From NCBI GenBank assembly GCA_948438565.1, contig CAOJLW010000149.1, forward strand, positions 1 to 5,794: 5,794 nucleotides of DNA, given 5' to 3'. Shown here in pieces: positions 5,747 through 5,794 of the stretch (positions are counted from its first letter, which is position 1; each line of letters begins with the position of its first letter). A program made the position numbers and the translations under genes. The notes beneath the pieces were generated by a model that saw only the letters and a list, made by a program, of their open reading frames with translations, was not told the origin of the DNA and did not search any database. Source of the DNA: an uncultured Lachnospiraceae bacterium (GTDB lineage Bacteria > Bacillota > Clostridia > Lachnospirales > Lachnospiraceae).

Positions 5747-5794
5747 CGCGGGGTGGAGCAGTCTGGAAGCTCGTCGGGCTCATAACCCGAAGGT
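5747..5794 (+). tRNA. Initiator tRNA-fMet(CAU), 5' part, cut by the window end
   Basis: The sequence begins CGCGGGG (acceptor strand), continues TGGAGCAG and the D-loop, and has anticodon CAT at 5781-5783 in the loop CTCATAA. The anticodon stem carries the three stacked G-C pairs (GGG/CCC at 5776-5778 and 5786-5788) that mark initiator tRNAs. It is nearly identical over this stretch to the E. coli initiator tRNA as I recall it. The variable loop end, T-arm and 3' acceptor strand lie outside the window. A perfect promoter stands just upstream; other tRNA genes may follow. Confidence 0.95.

Overview
The window looks like ordinary chromosome from a spore-forming, low-to-moderate GC Bacillota, most likely a Lachnospiraceae-type Clostridia. 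The reasons are strong AGGAG ribosome sites throughout, consensus sigma-A promoters, a spore maturation gene (spmB), a short ribosomal-S1-like protein and an initiator tRNA. I found no CRISPR array, insertion sequence, phage gene or toxin-antitoxin pair, and I do not see a new multi-gene system here.

Layout. (1) Positions 1-2258 hold a polar amino acid ABC importer operon on the + strand: a family 3 substrate-binding protein that is broken (no readable start or signal peptide, and an in-frame TAG at 435-437), an intact permease (813-1514), an intact ATPase (1501-2223, overlapping the permease by 14 nt) and a strong intrinsic terminator. (2) Positions 2319-2931 on the - strand hold spmB, with a possible sigma-E promoter in front and a weak terminator behind. 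(3) Divergent from it, 3067-4533 on the + strand carry a cysteine-synthase-family PLP enzyme and a PAP2 lipid phosphatase, 12 nt apart and probably cotranscribed. (4) Convergent to these, 4522-5463 on the - strand encode a protein with three S1 RNA-binding domains; its last 12 nt overlap the end of the PAP2 gene. (5) The AT-rich stretch 5464-5746 holds the S1 promoter with a 12-bp palindrome, a possible 21-codon small ORF, and a perfect TTGACA-17-TATAAT promoter driving tRNA-fMet, which is cut off by the window end.

How the genes relate. The importer permease and ATPase form one membrane complex but lack a working receptor at this locus, so they are idle or borrow a binding protein from elsewhere. 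The CysK-like enzyme carries active-site substitutions that leave open whether it makes cysteine or degrades it to release sulfide. The S1-like protein and tRNA-fMet both serve translation initiation but are on opposite strands with separate promoters.

The points most worth a second look are the broken receptor ahead of intact transporter genes, the CysK variant residues (especially Asp228), spmB without an adjacent spmA, and the small ORF that contains the tRNA promoter.
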